NCBI RefSeq assembly: GCF_008831285.2
Contig: NC_045138.2
Span: forward strand, 9,207,205-9,271,204
Direction: 5' to 3'
From: Nymphaea colorata
Taxonomy: Eukaryota; Streptophyta; Magnoliopsida; Nymphaeales; Nymphaeaceae
DNA: 64,000 nt
Made by a program: the position numbers and the translations under genes. This document shows positions 55,701-61,000 of this stretch, in pieces. A model generated the notes under the pieces. The model was not told the origin of the DNA. It saw only the letters and a list, made by a program, of their open reading frames with translations, and did not search any database. The first letter of the stretch is position 1. Each line of letters opens with the position of its first letter.

Positions 55701-57802
55701 AGAAGTTTATAACATGATAGTATGCATATTTCCTCGGCTGTTTTATTTCAGACGTTTTATGTTCATTATATGTTTTGTAACTGCATGTTTATGTTCATTA
55801 TATGTTTAATGTAGTATGGCGAGGAAAGGAAAAACAGTGTCTCAGTCTCAACCTACAAGTTGTGGTTCTGGAGGTTCTGGATCAGCTGCGTCTATTGCAC
55901 AGCCACTTTGTTTGAGACTTTCTTGCTTATGTCTTAGCAGTTATCACTTTTGAGATTGGTGATGAACAATGTTTTGTTTGAGACTTTCTTTATTATCATT
56001 TTTAATTTTTTTGAATATAATATTCGTCGTATCCGCGTATCCTAAAATTTGGAAAATGCCGTGTCCCCGTACCCGTACCCGTATCCATAGGATACCCGTA
56101 CCCGTATCCGTGTGACATAGCTCCTAAGGAATAGGAGGAATAGGTAGTGGGTAAGATGACAATGGCATCTCAGTAGAGGTAGGTGGAGAACTATAATAAG
56201 GTTGAGACTCAAAGAATGTCACATCCGCACTAATATAATCCTTTTGAGTCAAGGCGTCAAAGCATTTGTAACCTTTATGATTTCTGGAGTAGCCAATAAA
56301 GATACACTTAATGGCTTGGGCACCCAATTTATCACGTGTGGGTCAAAGTATGTGAACGAAGCATGTACAACCAATACTTTGGGAGCTATTGGAAACAAGG
56401 ATCGTTGTGGGTACACAACTTTAATGGGAACCTTGTTGTCAATGGAGGATGAGGGTAAACGGTTGGTCAAGTAACAGGCAGTGGGGATAGCATCTCCCAA
56501 AAAATATGCAGGTAGATTAGTATGAAGCATTAGGGAGCGTGCCACATTTAAAAGTTGGCGATGTTTCCGCTCACCTACTCCATTTTGTTGGGAGGTATGG
56601 GGACAAGTAAACTGAGGAGAAATGCCATTATTAGAGTAAAATTTCATTAAGATAGATGCCTTGAACTCAAGAGCATTATCAGTACGAACGCTTTTAACAA
56701 GAATACCAAACTGGGTCTTTATTTCAATAATAAGATTCTTGAGAGTACATATGAATGAAGAAGATCAAATAGTCTACAATTGGACGGATTAAGACTCAAT
56801 GAAAAACTGCTACGGGTTTGCTTGCCAAGTTGATAGGCCTCACACTGGAACGACTGTGGAACTGATTGATGAGGAAGTAGGTGATGGAGCTTGGAGACAG
56901 ATGGATGACCAAGTCTGAGATGCCACTAGAAGGAGGAGGACAATGAAGAAGTCGAGATGACTGCAATACCCACAGAATCAGACAGACAGTAGATGCCTCC
57001 TTTCTCATAGCCTCCACCAATCGACTTCCCAGTTTGCAAGTCCTGAAATGAACATACACCAGAGTCAAATGTAACACGACAATGTAAATCATTAATCAAT
57101 TGTCCAACTGATAAAAGATTAGTGGGAAACTTAGGAGCATATAACACATTAGGAATTGTCATAGACTGAGAAATCTTAATATCTCCATAACCCATAATAG
57201 GAGACCATCTACCATCTGCAAGTTTCACATGACGTGTCTGAGGTAATGAGTGTAGCACGATAAACATAGAAGGCTTACTACAAAAGTGTCTCGATGCTCC
57301 TGACTCAATAATCCAAGTAGTACATGTATCATGTGGAGTAGTATCAACGGACATAGCATTGTCTATCATAACTATAGAGGCCGCTAGTTGAGTAGATGTG
57401 TGTGCTAAGAACTCCTCATACTCTGACTTGTTGATACTCACAGCCAGAGTCTCAGGATTGAAAGAAGGTAAAGACCCCTCTACTATTGATGAAGCTACCT
57501 GGATAGATCCAATAGGAGACTGTAATGAATACTTGCCCTGCTTAGATGCAACACCTTTTCCTAGGGGTATAGCGGAAGGACGACCAAGCTTATCACAACA
57601 TCTGTCTTCCAACTTAGGAGCATCTAACTTTACAGTAGAGCCATAAGAAAAGAGATTGCTGTGTTCTTATGCTCATATTGTGTCTCTGTCTTGCCTTCAG
57701 CGGCCATAGTGCACGACTTGACAATGTGATCTTAATCTGGTTGCACTATGATACAATCAAGAGAATAGCGTGCAGCAATCAACTTGAGAAAACTTAGACA
57801 GC

Positions 57803-57874
<72 letters not shown>

Positions 57875-58049
57875 CTTTACAGTAGAGCCATAAGAAAAGA
57901 GATTGCTGTGTTCTTATGCTTATATTGTGTCTCTGTCTTGCCTTCAGCGGCCATAGTGCACGACTTGACAATGTGATCTTAATCTGGTTGCACTATGATA
58001 CAATCAAGAGAATAGCGTGCAACAATCAACTTGAGAAAACTTAGACAGC

Positions 58050-58095
<46 letters not shown>

Positions 58096-61000
58096 TTGCA
58101 CCAAAAGCAGTCCTTAAAAAGAATTTCTGTGAACTTGCTGCTCAGTAAATCAGTCCACCAATCACAACAATCAATAAATGAACAAGAATATACGAACTTC
58201 TTGTTCAAAACAGGCCACCAGGCTTCTAAGTATCCACATATGCATATAAAAAAAATTTTTGTTGTTCAAATCAGTCCACCAATCACAACAATCAATAAAT
58301 GAACAGGAATATATGAACTTGCTGTTCAAGACAGTCCACCAGGCTTCTACGTATCCACATATGCATATAAAAAAAACTTTGTTGTTCCAAATCAGTTCAC
58401 CAGATTATAAAACAGACATTCAATCTGATAAAAAAATATACCCAATGTGCAACACTCCACTTGCAGCCACTTTTCCACAGTTATCAAAAATATGATAAGA
58501 ATATGGTCCACGTGCATTTAATCTTCCACGAGCCCAGATCTAAACTGAATCCACATGCAGCTACGCTTCCCATGAGCTTAGATCTGAATAATAATGGAGT
58601 CCATGTGCTGCTATTCATCCACGAAGCTAGATCTGACTTACAACTTTCCACTGCAACTCCCACGCAGTTGCTTACGCTCGACTACATCCACGTTGGGGAC
58701 CTAATCACAAATACCTTTCACATGTGATTAGGTTCCCCTTTCACGCCGCTTCACTATCTTTCGATCAGCAGAGAGAAGATAGAAAGGAATGATAGAGGAA
58801 GAGAAGAAGTGGGAAGAGATGGAAGAGGAAGATGAGAAGGGTCGCCGGAAAATCACGACAGCCGCCGGTGGAGAAGGGTGGAGATCGCCGGCTCTGATAC
58901 CATGTTTCAGCCGGCAGCCATAGAGAGAGAAAACGTAACTTCATTCACTAACCCCCTAAAATAAAGAGATTAGGGTTGAAGAGAGATTTACAAAGACATC
59001 AATAGAAAATAGAGGAATGTTTAAAGAGACCTAACTATTAAATATTGCAAAGAACCACCTAGAAACATAAACTCTTCTAATTCAACACTCTTCATAAAAG
59101 TCCATTCTTTATTACCTATGACATCCTATTGTATTGATGAACATTAAGAAACGGAAGCAATCACCAAAAGAAAGGAAGAAATAAGCTCTTAATTAGGCCA
59201 AACGTCTAGGTATTTATGGGGTATGGTTTTCCTAAATTTCTTCAATGAAATTGGCAACAACATCCAGGCTTCAGAACATAATCACCGGCTTTCTAGCTGT
59301 TATGTTGATCTTTTAGTAGAAATGGTACAGAATGATATTGAGAGGGTCAAAATTTCTGGTTCCAATATTGTAGCTAATCTTCTTTTTATGATTGGTAAAA
59401 TTTCTTTAATTATCCATGATCTGAGGCCCATTTTTTGACCTATTTTATCTTCTTCCCCTATTTTTTCTGTACTAATATCAAAGAAAAGCTTTTATTTTGA
59501 TATTCATGCCAGCACATGATTTAACTTGTGAAAGTTTTTGTGTTAGAAGATGGTAAATTTGTTCAGAACTCTGGATCATGGTGTCATGTCTATCTTTAGA
59601 TATTTTTTCCTAAACACTATGTTGGTTTCATTACGAAAATGGTAGACGACCGATTCTTGATAATTGTGATTTTGGAAATTCCTATAGATGTGCTGACGAT
59701 TCTCTTCTAAGAAATCATGCTATATTAAAGTTAATTTACTTGTTCCAGGGTTGTTGCTACAATTGGCATGCTTCCAAGTCCACCATCTGGCAGGCTGCTC
59801 TTGCTGCTAAAATCATTGAGCGAACAAGTGAAATGTTCTTCCTCTAAGAAGGATAGAAAAAGAACTTTGCTTTCGGTTGGTTCGATTGTTGGAGCTGAGG
59901 TTTGTGTTGCTGTATCAACTTAGTTTCTTAGATTAGTATTCGTTTAACAATTTTTCATGCTCCGACTGGTATAAATCATATATCTCCTTAATCAGGAGGT
60001 TGCTTTTTTCTTAGTATTGTTTCAGGAAATTAAAGCTTTATACAAAAGGAAAATTTCCCTTGGAAATTTTTCCTGATTGTTTGTCTTAGGTATTGAAGTA
60101 ATTCTAGATACAATTTTTATCAGTGAAAGTAGTATTTTTTACTTCTGTCATGTGTCTGCAGATTACTGATATAAGAGCTTCTGAAATACTTACAAAATTC
60201 AGTCTTGGTCTTCATGGGAGAATATATATCACAGAAGTGAGTGCATTTTCTCTTCAATGGGTCCTTATATATTGTTGGGATTGCTTTGTTGCAGTCTACT
60301 CATCTTCACCCTGTGTACTGACTTCTTGGTGACAGGTATGTGATCATGATGATCATCAGCCATTTGACTTAAATCCATTTAGTAAATTTAGAATTGGGCA
60401 AACATTGATGGCCAAGATTATTGCAAAGGCTTCAAAACCCAAGGATACTGCAAAGAGTTATACCTGGGAACTATCTGTTAGACCTTCCGTGCTTTCTGGT
60501 AAATGTTTTTTATTTTTATGCATCTGTTTATATTCCTTTTACTGATGGCCTTTCCTGATATAGTATGTGTGCATATATTATGTGTACAGTCATGCACTTG
60601 CATTTTCTGTTGCATTATGTGTTTTCTTTTCTCTATAGAAACTTGCATGTATGTGTTTCCTCTCTCATTATTTGACTTTGCCTTCATGATCTGATGAGAA
60701 ACTCATTCTTCACTTTCTTTAGTTTTGCCTTCTATTTGTTCATCCAAAAGTTGTAGTGATCATTTTGTGAGATAAGATTGTTTTGATAGCCTTGTGTACA
60801 CCATTTAGGGTTAGAAATGTATTCGGCATATTGTTTTAATCCCTTTATTTTGATTTTTTTGAAAAAGCTCTTTGTCATCATAATGGCATTTCTTATAGAT
60901 AAATTTTTATCTGAATGCTCTATTCCTGCCACATGGTTGTAGAACCTTGTGTGGTGCTTAATCAATGTAAATGCTTCATTACTTCTGTATTTGATTTTGC

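Larger units (their letters stand above)
52983..59087 (-). mobile_element. Ty1/copia element C6, minus strand
   Basis: LTRs at 52983-53175 (193 bp) and 58903-59087 (185 bp) start TGTTxCAGCCGGCAGCC and end TTCAACA. Perfect duplications CTCTT at 52978-52982 and 59088-59092. Primer binding site at 58890-58902. Protease, integrase part, reverse transcriptase and RNase H are recognisable, but gag is almost wholly missing. An hAT derivative sits at 54975-56120. Confidence 0.93.
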
